A stretch of 25,300 nucleotides of DNA from an uncultured Bacilli bacterium (lineage in GTDB: Bacteria > Bacillota_I > Bacilli_A > RF39 > UBA660): contig CATYVZ010000012.1 of assembly GCA_958413985.1 (NCBI GenBank), positions 1 to 25,300 of the forward strand, given 5' to 3'. The notes beneath the pieces are model-generated. The model ran no database searches. It saw only the letters and a program-made list of their open reading frames with translations, and was not told the origin of the DNA. Shown here piece after piece: positions 1 through 7,263 of the stretch (position 1 is the first letter of the stretch; each line of letters opens with the position of its first letter). The translations under genes were made by a program, and so were the position numbers.

Positions 1-1
1 T

Positions 2-910
2 AATAATCAAATGACAGCTGAAGAAGTATCAAAAATGGTTAATTTAGGAAATGCTAATATATTAGAAATAGGATATAATGGCAATAAATTAACTAGTTTA
101 AAAATAGAGAGTAATAATCATGAATATACATTATGTGGTAATGGTAAATTTGTTATGAATGATGAAGAATGTCCAATAATATCAGTATCATTTGCAGAGG
201 ATTCATGGGATACTATTGCAGAGATGGTAAGGTCAGGTAAAGCAGAAGAAGTATACAATGTAGGAGATACCAAAGAGGTAACAGTAGATGGATATAGTAA
301 TGGAGATGAACAAACCTTTACAGTAAGAATAGCGAATATATCAACCCCAGAAGAATGTAATAGTGAAGGATTTTCACAAACAGCGTGTGGTTTTGTAGTA
401 GAATTTGTTGATATTATAACTGAACATAAAATGAATTCAGCTACTTCTGAATATTCATATGGTCATAATATAGGCGGATGGCCAGCCAGTGAGATGTATA
501 GTTTTGTCAATGATACAATCTATAATGCATTACCAAGTGATTTAAGGAATGTTATAATTGATACTTATACAGTATCTAGTCATGGTAGTGAAGATAGTTC
601 CAATTATACATCAATAGATAAACTATATTTATTATCATCTAAAGAAGTTTATTATAATTCAAATACATTTCTTGATGAATTAGATGCAGAAACAAGACAA
701 TTAGATTACTATAACAACAATAATGTTACCACTGAAAATTATAGTGGAGCAATAAAGACATATCAAGGAAGTGCTGCTTATTGGTGGTTGCGCTCGGCCA
801 CTTCTAATGGTTATACTAGTTTCTTTATTGTCTTTTCTTCTGGAGACTGGAATCCTAACGGCAGAGGTGACTCAAGTTATGGCGTTTCCCCAGCTTTTAG
901 AATAGGATAA
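2..910 (+). CDS. C-terminal part of a DUF6273-like surface protein (5' end outside window)
   Basis: The frame is open to the left edge of the window, with no stop before the first ATG at 11 and no clear ribosome binding site there. I therefore read this as the 3' part of a longer gene. The C-terminus carries a YWWLRS motif about 45 residues from the end, followed by GDWNPNGRGDSSYGVSPAFRI. This is the pattern of the DUF6273 / C-type-lectin-like domains common on surface proteins of gut Firmicutes. Residues around YTLCGNGKFV could belong to a preceding pilin-like domain, but that is a guess. The last ~120 bases (from about 780) use codons such as CGC, TCG, GCC, GGC and CCC that are rare in the rest of the gene. 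Function is unknown; binding at the cell surface is the inference. Confidence 0.6.
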   Translation, partial: NNQMTAEEVSKMVNLGNANILEIGYNGNKLTSLKIESNNHEYTLCGNGKFVMNDEECPIISVSFAEDSWDTIAEMVRSGKAEEVYNVGDTKEVTVDGYSNGDEQTFTVRIANISTPEECNSEGFSQTACGFVVEFVDIITEHKMNSATSEYSYGHNIGGWPASEMYSFVNDTIYNALPSDLRNVIIDTYTVSSHGSEDSSNYTSIDKLYLLSSKEVYYNSNTFLDELDAETRQLDYYNNNNVTTENYSGAIKTYQGSAAYWWLRSATSNGYTSFFIVFSSGDWNPNGRGDSSYGVSPAFRIG

Positions 911-939
911 TAAAATAAATAATATTTATCAATGATCTT

Positions 940-969
940 AAAGATTTAATAAATTTATATTAAATCTTT
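940..969 (+). terminator. Hairpin, probable weak terminator after the DUF6273-like gene
   Basis: A perfect 11-bp inverted repeat (AAAGATTTAAT at 940-950, ATTAAATCTTT at 959-969) has an 8-nt loop. It lies 30 bases after the stop at 910. The stem is nearly all A/T and the T run after it is short, so it may terminate inefficiently. Confidence 0.45.
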
Positions 970-982
970 TCTATTGGTCTAA

Positions 983-1011
983 AGTATATTTTGTAAATCA
1001 TAAAATATACT
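983..1011 (+). promoter_or_regulatory. Perfect inverted repeat abutting the murF ribosome binding site
   Basis: AGTATATTTT (983-992) and AAAATATACT (1002-1011) are exact reverse complements with a 9-nt spacer. The right arm ends one base before the AGGTGAG ribosome binding site. It could fold in the mRNA next to the SD, or be a protein-binding site. It might also just be a hairpin shared with the preceding terminator region. Confidence 0.4.
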
Positions 1012-1022
1012 AGGTGAGATTA

Positions 1023-2267
1023 ATGTATTTAAGTGAATTAAACAAAATCGTAGCTGGAGAAATTACAGGTGAAGCTAAAATAAACAAAATAAAAACTAAT
1101 TCTAAAGAGATTGAAAATGGCGATCTATTTTTAGCTATCAATAAAGGTATTGCTTATGTTAAAGAAGCGATCGAAAATGGTGCTTCAGCTATTATAAGTG
1201 AAGTAGATTTAGATTATTCTATTCCTAAAATTAAAGTTTTAAGTGCTGTTCAGGCTTTAGGTCAACTAGCTAAATATATAAGGCAATTATATCAAAAGCC
1301 AGTTATTGCTATAACGGGAAGTGTCGGTAAAACTACCACTAAAGAGTTAGTTAGTTTAGTTCTAAAAGAAAAATATAAAGTTTTAAAATCAGAAAAAAAC
1401 AATAATAATCATATCGGTCTACCACTTACTTTATTAAAATTAGATCAAGATTATGATGTCGTTGTGGCAGAATTAGGAATGAATCATTTTAATGAAATAT
1501 CTTATTTATCAAAAATATGTCAACCTGATTATGCAATTATTACAAATATTGGTAGCGCTCATATCGGTAATTTAGGTAGTAAAAAAAATATATTAAAAGC
1601 TAAAATTGAGATATTAGATGGGATGGATCAAGGTTATTTATTGCTTAATAATTATGACAAATATTTAAAGAGGGTAAAGTACGATAGAAAAATTAAAGTC
1701 GACGCTAAAAGTTTAAATGTCAAGAATATAAAGTATGGTGATCAAATTGAATTTGATATTGCTGATACTCACTTTATTTTTAAATCATATAAACATTTAT
1801 TAAGTGATGTTTTTATTGCTATTAAAATTGGAATTTTATTTAATGTCGATTTAAATTCGATTAGTAAAGCAATCGAAAGTTATCAAAATCTTGAAGGAAG
1901 ATGTAATGTTATTAAAGCAAAATGGACGATTATCGACGATAGTTATAACAGTAGTTTTGAATCGTTAATTGGTGGTTTAGAAAGTCTTAAAGATAAAAAA
2001 GAAGATAAAGTTATCATTTTAGGTGATATGTTAGAATTAGGTAAATATAGCCATAAATACCACAAAAAAATTAATCGTCATCTAAAAAAAATAAAAAATA
2101 AACAAGTCTTGTTGATTGGAGAATATACTAAACTAATTAAAGGTCGACATTTCTCTAATGTCGATGAAATCAACGATTATTTAATAAAAAATGTCAAAGA
2201 TAATAGTTTAATTTATATTAAAGGTAGTCATGCGATGAATTTATCTAGAATAAAAGATTTAATTTAA
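1023..2267 (+). CDS. murF: UDP-N-acetylmuramoyl-tripeptide--D-alanyl-D-alanine ligase (MurF)
   Basis: Adds D-Ala-D-Ala to UDP-MurNAc-tripeptide using ATP, the last cytoplasmic step of peptidoglycan precursor synthesis. The N-terminal TNSKEIENGDLFLAI is the Mur substrate-binding domain. The ATP loop ITGSVGKTTT lies at about residues 97-106. E-x-GMNHFNEI and ITNIGSAHIGNLGS follow in the central domain, and DDSYNSS plus ILGDMLELG in the C-terminal domain. These distinguish MurF from MurC, MurD and MurE. At 414 residues it is slightly shorter than typical (~450). A GTG at 1014 is in frame, but it lies inside the ribosome binding site AGGTGAG (1012-1018), so ATG 1023 is preferred. tgt follows after 50 bases with its own promoter; ddl, the usual partner, is not adjacent. 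Confidence 0.93.
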   Translation: MYLSELNKIVAGEITGEAKINKIKTNSKEIENGDLFLAINKGIAYVKEAIENGASAIISEVDLDYSIPKIKVLSAVQALGQLAKYIRQLYQKPVIAITGSVGKTTTKELVSLVLKEKYKVLKSEKNNNNHIGLPLTLLKLDQDYDVVVAELGMNHFNEISYLSKICQPDYAIITNIGSAHIGNLGSKKNILKAKIEILDGMDQGYLLLNNYDKYLKRVKYDRKIKVDAKSLNVKNIKYGDQIEFDIADTHFIFKSYKHLLSDVFIAIKIGILFNVDLNSISKAIESYQNLEGRCNVIKAKWTIIDDSYNSSFESLIGGLESLKDKKEDKVIILGDMLELGKYSHKYHKKINRHLKKIKNKQVLLIGEYTKLIKGRHFSNVDEINDYLIKNVKDNSLIYIKGSHAMNLSRIKDLI

Positions 2268-2271
2268 AACC

Positions 2272-2300
2272 TTGTCAAAATAATTAATTTAAGTTATAAT
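2272..2300 (+). promoter_or_regulatory. Sigma-A promoter of tgt
   Basis: TTGTCA (2272-2277), a 17-bp spacer, then a perfect TATAAT (2295-2300). The -10 ends only 17 bases before the tgt ATG, so the predicted transcript starts at or just before the AAAGGTGG ribosome binding site (2304-2311). Confidence 0.85.
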
Positions 2301-2317
2301 GACAAAGGTGGTCGTTT

Positions 2318-3427
2318 ATGCGAATAAAATATGAATTAATTAAAAATGATGGCAATGCACGATTAGGTAAATTAATTACTAATCATGGTACTTTTGATAC
2401 ACCTATTTTTATGCCAGTTGGAACTCTTGCCAATGTTAAAACCTTAACGCCAGAAGAATTGTATGATATGAATAGTGCGGTTGTTTTAGCTAACACTTAT
2501 CATTTATGGCTAAGGCCCGGTGAGGATGTTGTCGCTAAAGCTGGGGGCTTACATAAATTTATGAACTATGACGGTCCAATTTTAACTGATAGCGGTGGTT
2601 TTCAAGTTTTCTCTTTAGCTAAAAAGAAAGATATATCAGAAGAAGGCGTTGTTTTTAAAAGCCATATCGATGGTAAAAAGTTATTTTTAACTCCCGAATT
2701 ATCAATTCAAATTCAAAATAAATTAGATAGTGATATTGCGATGAGCTTTGATGAATGTATTCCTTATCCAGTTAGTTATGAATATGCTAAAGAAAGTACT
2801 GAAAGAACGCTTAGATGGGCTAAAAGAGGTAAAGATGCTAATAGCAATGTTAATCAATCTTTGTTTGGTATTGTTCAAGGTGGGGAATATGAAGATTTAA
2901 GAAAATATAGTGCATTAGAAACTGTGAAATTAGATTTTGATGGTTATTCGATCGGAGGAACTAGTGTCGGTGAAGGAAAAGAGACAATGTATAAAATGAT
3001 CGATGATGCCATTAAATATTTGCCGATAGATAAACCACGATATTTAATGGGAGTAGGAGAACCTATTGATTTATTGGAGGGTGTTGAACGTGGAATTGAC
3101 ATGTTTGACTGCGTTTTGCCAACAAGGCTTGCAAGACATGGTAATGCGTTTACTAGAACTGGTAAAATCAATTTAAAAAATCTAAAATATAAAGAAGATT
3201 TTACTCCTATTGAGGATATCTGTGATTGTTATACATGTAAACATTATACTAAAGCTTATATTAGACATTTGATTACTTGTGATGAAACTTTAGGTGGAAG
3301 ATTATTGTCGATTCATAATATTAGATTTTTAATTAAAGAGATGGAAGAAATTAGAGAAAGTATTAACAATAATACTTTTCAAGATTATAAAAAAAATTTT
3401 ATCGAGAAATATAAAAATACTAAGTAA
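2318..3427 (+). CDS. tgt: tRNA-guanine transglycosylase (Tgt)
   Basis: Exchanges guanine-34 in the anticodon of Asp, Asn, His and Tyr tRNAs for preQ1, the route to queuosine. DSGGFQVFSL (Asp91) is the base-binding motif, GIVQGG and YSIGGTSVGE line the pocket, and FDCVLPTRLARHG holds the nucleophilic Asp264. The zinc site is C302-x-C304-xx-C307 with His333 in SIHN. Length (369) is normal. The start is ATG 2318 with AAAGGTGG seven bases upstream. queA, queG and preQ1 uptake genes are not in the window, so whether the cell makes or imports the base is unknown. A terminator overlaps the stop codon. Confidence 0.97.
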   Translation: MRIKYELIKNDGNARLGKLITNHGTFDTPIFMPVGTLANVKTLTPEELYDMNSAVVLANTYHLWLRPGEDVVAKAGGLHKFMNYDGPILTDSGGFQVFSLAKKKDISEEGVVFKSHIDGKKLFLTPELSIQIQNKLDSDIAMSFDECIPYPVSYEYAKESTERTLRWAKRGKDANSNVNQSLFGIVQGGEYEDLRKYSALETVKLDFDGYSIGGTSVGEGKETMYKMIDDAIKYLPIDKPRYLMGVGEPIDLLEGVERGIDMFDCVLPTRLARHGNAFTRTGKINLKNLKYKEDFTPIEDICDCYTCKHYTKAYIRHLITCDETLGGRLLSIHNIRFLIKEMEEIRESINNNTFQDYKKNFIEKYKNTK

Positions 3428-3453
3428 CTATAAAAGTACTTAGTGTTTTTTTT
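3419..3453 (+). terminator. Intrinsic terminator of tgt, overlapping its stop codon
   Basis: ACTAAGTA (3419-3426) pairs with TACTTAGT (3437-3444), followed by G and eight T. The last tgt codons and stop form the left arm. Confidence 0.85.
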
Positions 3454-3564
3454 AATAACTAAATGAAAAGATGTTAAAAGCGACAATTAGATTAGCAAAT
3501 ATAATATATGTTTAAAACCAAAAGATTCTTATTAATTCCTTCTTTTATACATTAAAAATGAAGC

Positions 3565-4083
3565 TTACATCATTGTAACTGAATCTTTCTTTAATTCATC
3601 AATAAGATTATTGATATCTATTTCTGGTATTCGTGTAATAGGACATTGTTTCAATAAATTACAAGCCTCGATTGCCTTGCTATAAGAAATAATATTATTA
3701 TCTTTCATTAATTTGATTATTTTTAATGTCCTAAATACTTCGACACCATAATTTTCAGAATATTTTTTAAGCCTATTATCACCAGTGGCAAGGATACAAT
3801 TATTATCTCTTGCTATAACAAAATTAAGTAAATCATATGTCGATAATTTTTTTTCTGTACAAGTTAAATTACTGACTTCTATTAATTGTGTTGTCGTTGC
3901 CGGTATAACTTTAAATTTATTAATTATTTTAACATTACCAGTTTTAAAATTTATTTCATCGCTTTTTATGATATCACTTATATATACATTGTCCATATTG
4001 ACGAATTCTTCTAATATATTAGCATTATTTAAGTCGGTTATTATATTGGTATCAGTAATTATTATCTTCGTTGTTATATTCAT
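3565..4083 (-). CDS. PIN-domain protein, probable toxin/RNase partner of the upstream regulator
   Basis: 172 residues with the layout of PIN-fold nucleases: an early acidic residue in IITDTN (Asp11), then LSTYDLLNFVIARD (Asp84, Asp92) and ILATGDNRLKKYSE (Asp102), followed by an x-V-x-V-F strand. These acidic residues would bind metal for RNA cleavage, as in VapC-type and related PIN proteins. The ATG at 4083 lies inside the end of the upstream XRE-ImmA/IrrE gene (32-base overlap). Only a weak GGAAG precedes it, so translation is probably coupled. PIN proteins beside XRE plus COG2856-type peptidases have been predicted as toxin-antitoxin-like modules. Targets are unknown, and another nuclease role is possible. 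Confidence 0.72.
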   Translation of the reverse strand: MNITTKIIITDTNIITDLNNANILEEFVNMDNVYISDIIKSDEINFKTGNVKIINKFKVIPATTTQLIEVSNLTCTEKKLSTYDLLNFVIARDNNCILATGDNRLKKYSENYGVEVFRTLKIIKLMKDNNIISYSKAIEACNLLKQCPITRIPEIDINNLIDELKKDSVTMM

Positions 4084-5095
4084 CTATCGTAACTTCCAAT
4101 AGTTCACAAGCTTTATTTAATGAAATTATTTCATTAGCTTCTAACTTGTATACTATTTTTTTGAATTGATATGATATTTCTGGCTGAATAGGTTTAGGAT
4201 CGTTTTTGCCTATTCTCTGACTTAAAAATATGCTTAATTTTTTATATAAGTATTCTGATATAATATTTAAATATTTTAATCTATATATAATAGCTGTATA
4301 ACTTACCTTAAATTCGTTTTTAAATGCAGTTAATTCAAAGAAGTTTATGTTTTTTCTTGATATTCCGAATTCATTTATTACAGCGTCTTTTGGCATTAAT
4401 AGAGCACTTGCAAATCTATTACATAATTTTTCCTCATCTAATTCATCATTACTAATATTTAGTATTAAATGTCCTAGTTCATGGGCAATAGTAAATCTTT
4501 GTCTAGCACCATCTTTTATATCATCAAGTAATACGATAACAGGGATGTTATTTACTATTTCACTTAAACCATCAAAATCATCAAAACGATTATCTGGATT
4601 TTTTATTTGAATTATAATTATACCTAGATTTTCCAGAATATTGATTAAATCAGATATTGGTTGTTTATTTGATATTTTTATATAATTTCTAAAATCATTT
4701 GCAGCTTTTTCAGCTTCATCATAACTATTACAAGAATATTTTTTTAGTTTGATATTGTTATTATCTATATTATTCATTTCAATAATTTCTAAATATTTAG
4801 CAACTTCATCTTGAATTAATTCTTCTAAGAGTTTAAGATTTTGACCAGTTAATCTTTTTTTCTTTCTAAATGAAGTAAATTTCATTTCAGGTGCATTATA
4901 TACTTTTAATAAATCAATAGATTTAACTTCATATGCATCAGCAAAATCAATTAATTTTTTTGAATCTGGTAATATCTGTCCTTTTTCATATTTAGAAATA
5001 GCAGTAGCGGTCATGTTAAGAAGATTACCAGCTTCTTTAAGTGATAATTTTTTTAACAACCTAATTCTTTTTAAATTCTTTCCAATTTCATTCAT
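4052..5095 (-). CDS. XRE-family HTH regulator with ImmA/IrrE metallopeptidase domain
   Basis: 347 residues. An N-terminal helix-turn-helix of the Cro/C1 type spans about residues 8-62 (LSLKEAGNLLNMTATAISKYEKG). A linker follows, then an ImmA/IrrE (COG2856) zinc peptidase domain with HELGH at 205-209, a downstream acidic stretch (DELDEEKLCNRFAS) for the third ligand, and the usual LLMP. A C-terminal extension of about 90 residues ends at the overlap with the PIN gene. In ImmR/ImmA and similar systems the peptidase cleaves a regulator to release a mobile element or a toxin; here both domains sit in one chain, suggesting a self-regulating antitoxin or repressor. The ATG has an AAGGAGC ribosome binding site and a good promoter inside an inverted repeat. 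Likely accessory DNA. Confidence 0.85.
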   Translation of the reverse strand: MNEIGKNLKRIRLLKKLSLKEAGNLLNMTATAISKYEKGQILPDSKKLIDFADAYEVKSIDLLKVYNAPEMKFTSFRKKKRLTGQNLKLLEELIQDEVAKYLEIIEMNNIDNNNIKLKKYSCNSYDEAEKAANDFRNYIKISNKQPISDLINILENLGIIIIQIKNPDNRFDDFDGLSEIVNNIPVIVLLDDIKDGARQRFTIAHELGHLILNISNDELDEEKLCNRFASALLMPKDAVINEFGISRKNINFFELTAFKNEFKVSYTAIIYRLKYLNIISEYLYKKLSIFLSQRIGKNDPKPIQPEISYQFKKIVYKLEANEIISLNKACELLEVTIDEYNNEDNNY

Positions 5096-5114
5096 ATTTA
5101 CCCTTGCTCCTTAC

Positions 5115-5152
5115 AGTTTATATTTTATCACGAAAAAGAAGAAATGTAAACT
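5115..5152 (-). promoter_or_regulatory. Inverted repeat framing the XRE-ImmA promoter, candidate operator
   Basis: AGTTTATATTTT (5115-5126) and GAAATGTAAACT (5141-5152) are inverted copies matching at 10 of 12 positions. One arm covers the -35 and the other the -10. This placement is what autorepression by the XRE domain would use. Confidence 0.5.
5122..5150 (-). promoter_or_regulatory. Sigma-A promoter of the XRE-ImmA/PIN operon
   Basis: On the minus strand: TTTACA (5150-5145), 17-bp spacer, TAAAAT (5127-5122). The ribosome binding site and ATG 5095 lie just downstream. Confidence 0.75.
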
Positions 5153-5205
5153 AAAAACATCTGATATCTACTTAAATAAGTTCTATTAATTTATTACGAT
5201 AGTAT

Positions 5206-5238
5206 AAAAAAACTAAATAATTTTAAAAACTATTTAGT
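5206..5238 (-). terminator. Intrinsic terminator of the TIGR04086-type membrane gene
   Basis: ACTAAATA (5212-5219) and TATTTAGT (5231-5238) form an 8-bp stem. On the minus strand the stem is followed by a run of T (complement of A 5206-5211). It also ends in CTTTTT on the plus strand, so it may work both ways. Confidence 0.7.
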
Positions 5239-5242
5239 CTTT

Positions 5243-5614
5243 TTAAGATTCATTTTTTCTCATATTAATTCCAATCATGCCACCTAAAATACTAGCTACT
5301 AAGGTAATAATATATAAGATAATATTAGAAGTATTAAATCCAGTATCAAAAGCTAAAAAATTAAAGATAAAGAAAATAAACACACATATTAATCCATATT
5401 TAATTCCTTCTAACCATCCTTTATTAATACTTTCTTTACCTACAATTACGCCACCAATAAACAAAGCAATAAAAGGTGTTATGTAACTAAAAACATTAAC
5501 TATTTTAGTGCCAAATAAACCAATATAATTAAAAATAGTAACTAATAAAGTCATACCTAGTAAAATACTTAGACTAATTCCTAAAGATTTACCAATTCTT
5601 TTTAAAAATAACAT
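5243..5614 (-). CDS. Small integral membrane protein, TIGR04086/YrzE-like
   Basis: 123 residues forming four hydrophobic segments (about 9-30, 41-58, 69-88 and 95-115) with a short charged tail, RKNES. GGVIVGKESINKGWLEGIKYG between segments two and three is typical of the TIGR04086 membrane family in Firmicutes, whose function is not established. The start has an AGGTGATAAA ribosome binding site directly upstream. It is transcribed divergently from the DUF421 gene and ends in its own terminator. I see no partner protein that would suggest a role. Confidence 0.7.
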   Translation of the reverse strand: MLFLKRIGKSLGISLSILLGMTLLVTIFNYIGLFGTKIVNVFSYITPFIALFIGGVIVGKESINKGWLEGIKYGLICVFIFFIFNFLAFDTGFNTSNIILYIITLVASILGGMIGINMRKNES

Positions 5615-5657
5615 TTTATCACCTAATAATTTTTATGTTAATGTATAAAATTTTAGA

Positions 5658-5680
5658 ACCTATTCCATAATGTAATAGGT
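5658..5680 (+). promoter_or_regulatory. Hairpin that pairs the DUF421 ribosome binding site
   Basis: ACCTATT (5658-5664) and AATAGGT (5674-5680) are perfect complements with a 9-nt loop. The right arm contains AGGT of the AGGTGAT ribosome binding site, so the fold would partly mask it. Seven base pairs in AT-rich DNA can arise by chance. Confidence 0.35.
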
Positions 5681-5686
5681 GATAAT

Positions 5687-6316
5687 ATGTATTATATGAT
5701 AGCTATTAAAACTTTTATTTTATATTTTTATATTATTGTTTGTTATAGAATTATGGGTAAAAAAGAAGTAGGGCAATTAAGTATTATCGATTTAATTGTT
5801 TCAATTTTGATCGCTGAATTAGCAGCTATGAGTATCGAAGAATCTGATCGGTCGATTTTTATTTCCCTTTTACCTATTGCTATTTTAGTAATTATTCAAG
5901 TGATCTTAAGCTATATATCCTTGAAAAGTAATTCTTTTAAAAAATTTATCGATGGCAATCCGCAGGTTATCATTAACAAAGGTAAAGTCAATTTCAAACA
6001 AATGCAAAAAACTCGTTATAGTCTAGATGACTTGATTTCACAATTAAGAGAAAAAGGAATTAAAAATTTAAACGACGTTAACTATGCCATATTAGAAAAC
6101 AATGGTAAATTATCGATCTTTACCGATAATAATACTTATCCGATGCCGATCATAGTCGATGGTGTGATCGATATCGATACTATTAGAAACATGAAGAAAG
6201 ATATTAAATGGGTTTACCGAATTTTAAATAAAAATAATATCAAATTAGAAGATGTGTTTTACGCTTTTTATACAAAAGAAAAAACCTTTATTATTAAAAA
6301 AAATGAAATTAATTGA
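5687..6316 (+). CDS. DUF421 / YetF-family membrane protein
   Basis: 209 residues. Three N-terminal membrane segments (about 5-20, 34-50 and 58-80) frame the conserved MGKKEVGQLSIIDLIVSILI and end at SNSFKKFIDGNPQVIINKGKVN. The cytoplasmic domain begins with YSLDDLISQLREKGI and contains AILENNGKLSIF, the DUF421 hallmark. YetF-like proteins occur widely in Bacilli; YetF/YdfS-type members are linked to spores, but no general biochemical role is settled. The ATG has AGGTGAT upstream. Its terminal TGA overlaps the -35 of the following pilin-like gene, so the two are transcribed separately even though they are close. Confidence 0.88.
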   Translation: MYYMIAIKTFILYFYIIVCYRIMGKKEVGQLSIIDLIVSILIAELAAMSIEESDRSIFISLLPIAILVIIQVILSYISLKSNSFKKFIDGNPQVIINKGKVNFKQMQKTRYSLDDLISQLREKGIKNLNDVNYAILENNGKLSIFTDNNTYPMPIIVDGVIDIDTIRNMKKDIKWVYRILNKNNIKLEDVFYAFYTKEKTFIIKKNEIN

Positions 6317-6341
6317 CTAACTAATTTTTACAATATATAAT
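6313..6341 (+). promoter_or_regulatory. Sigma-A promoter of the prepilin-like gene
   Basis: TTGACT (6313-6318), 17-bp spacer, TATAAT (6336-6341). The -35 overlaps the stop codon of the DUF421 gene. The -10 lies 17 bases before ATG 6359, leaving a leader of about 11-13 nt that starts at the ribosome binding site. Confidence 0.85.
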
Positions 6342-6358
6342 TAATATAGGTGATATCT

Positions 6359-7228
6359 ATGAAAGGGTTTACACTAGTTGAAATGATAGCAGTCATCATT
6401 ATTTTAGCTATTGTTGCTACGATTACTTTTCCGATTGTATCGCAAAGCATTGAAAAAAATCGGGAAAAACTTTATCAGTCACAATTAGAAGAAATAAAAC
6501 TAAACGCTGAAAAATGGGCATATTCTAATTTGGATTTATTGCCCACTGTCGAAGGTGAAATGATAACAATTACTTTGCAAAGTTTAAAAGAAGGGGGATT
6601 TGTACCCTTAGATATAAGAGATCCTAGAACTAAAGAATTATTACCCAACGATTTAAAAATAACGATCACTTTTAAAAACAACAACTATGAAATAGAAGTT
6701 TTAGCTAATAGCGGAACAACTGTTAATAGTGCTTTTGTCAAAGGAGCTCCTACGATCGTTTTAAACGGCAATGTTGTCGAATATGTCGAAATAAACAGTA
6801 ACTATACTGAACAAGGGGCTTTAGCTAAAGATAGTGAAGGTAATTCATTAAGTGATATTTCGATAATTTATCAAAAAAACGGTGTTGAAGTAGGTCTTAT
6901 AAGTACTAATGATGTTGCTACTTATACTGTGATATATAGTGTGACAGATGGTGAGTATCGTTCGACGATTACCAAAACAGTTATTGTAAGAGATACAACG
7001 CCACCAGTTATCATACTACCAGATAATAATACATTAAAATATTCTGAACTTGCAACTTTCGATCTATTAGAGGGCGTAGTAGTCACCGATAATAGCAATC
7101 AAACAGTTAGCGTTGAAACCCGTGGTTATGATCTATTGCCAACCGATAAAATCATCGAGTATAAAGCTTGTGATATTTATAATAATTGTACAACTCAAAG
7201 AAGATTAATTAAAGTAAGTCAAGATTAA
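6359..7228 (+). CDS. Prepilin-like (type IV pilin/pseudopilin) protein with C-terminal Ig-like domains
   Basis: The N-terminus MKGFTLVEM is the class III/type IV prepilin signal. A prepilin peptidase would cut after Gly3, leaving a methylatable Phe and Glu5 of the mature chain, and the hydrophobic helix (about residues 4-25) anchors and assembles the subunit. A helix continues to about 60, followed by a pilin-like head. Residues from about 120 onward look like two Ig-like repeats of the DUF5011/bacterial-Ig type: GAPTIVLNG, IYSVTDGEYRSTITKTVIVRD, then DTTPPVIILPD to the end, with two Cys in KACDIYNNC that may pair. An in-frame GTG at 6350 lies inside the AGGTGAT ribosome binding site, so ATG 6359 is the start. 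No pilus assembly ATPase or peptidase is adjacent. Role: surface adhesion or a minor pilin, inferred. Confidence 0.83.
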   Translation: MKGFTLVEMIAVIIILAIVATITFPIVSQSIEKNREKLYQSQLEEIKLNAEKWAYSNLDLLPTVEGEMITITLQSLKEGGFVPLDIRDPRTKELLPNDLKITITFKNNNYEIEVLANSGTTVNSAFVKGAPTIVLNGNVVEYVEINSNYTEQGALAKDSEGNSLSDISIIYQKNGVEVGLISTNDVATYTVIYSVTDGEYRSTITKTVIVRDTTPPVIILPDNNTLKYSELATFDLLEGVVVTDNSNQTVSVETRGYDLLPTDKIIEYKACDIYNNCTTQRRLIKVSQD

Positions 7229-7251
7229 AACACCGATACCTTCGGTGTTTT
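7227..7251 (+). terminator. Terminator after the prepilin-like gene, touching its stop codon
   Basis: AAAACACCGA (7227-7236) pairs perfectly with TCGGTGTTTT (7242-7251), loop 5 nt. The T run is within the stem. It lies between convergent genes and could also block minus-strand transcription. Confidence 0.8.
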
Positions 7252-7263
7252 AAATTGGGCAAA

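Noticed and set aside
2944..3171. Minus-strand reading frame inside tgt
   Set aside because: Lies wholly within well-conserved tgt codons; no SD or recognisable protein.
3454..3564. TATAAT-like sequence (around 3500) in the gap after tgt
   Set aside because: No plus-strand gene follows it; the gap between the convergent genes holds nothing else recognisable.
3785..4102. Hydrophobic plus-strand reading frame opposite the PIN gene
   Set aside because: Antisense shadow of a PIN frame with clear motifs; Leu/Ile-rich translation is typical of reversed AT-rich genes; no SD.
4347..4610. Plus-strand reading frame opposite the ImmA/IrrE domain
   Set aside because: Antisense to the HELGH region; no start signal.
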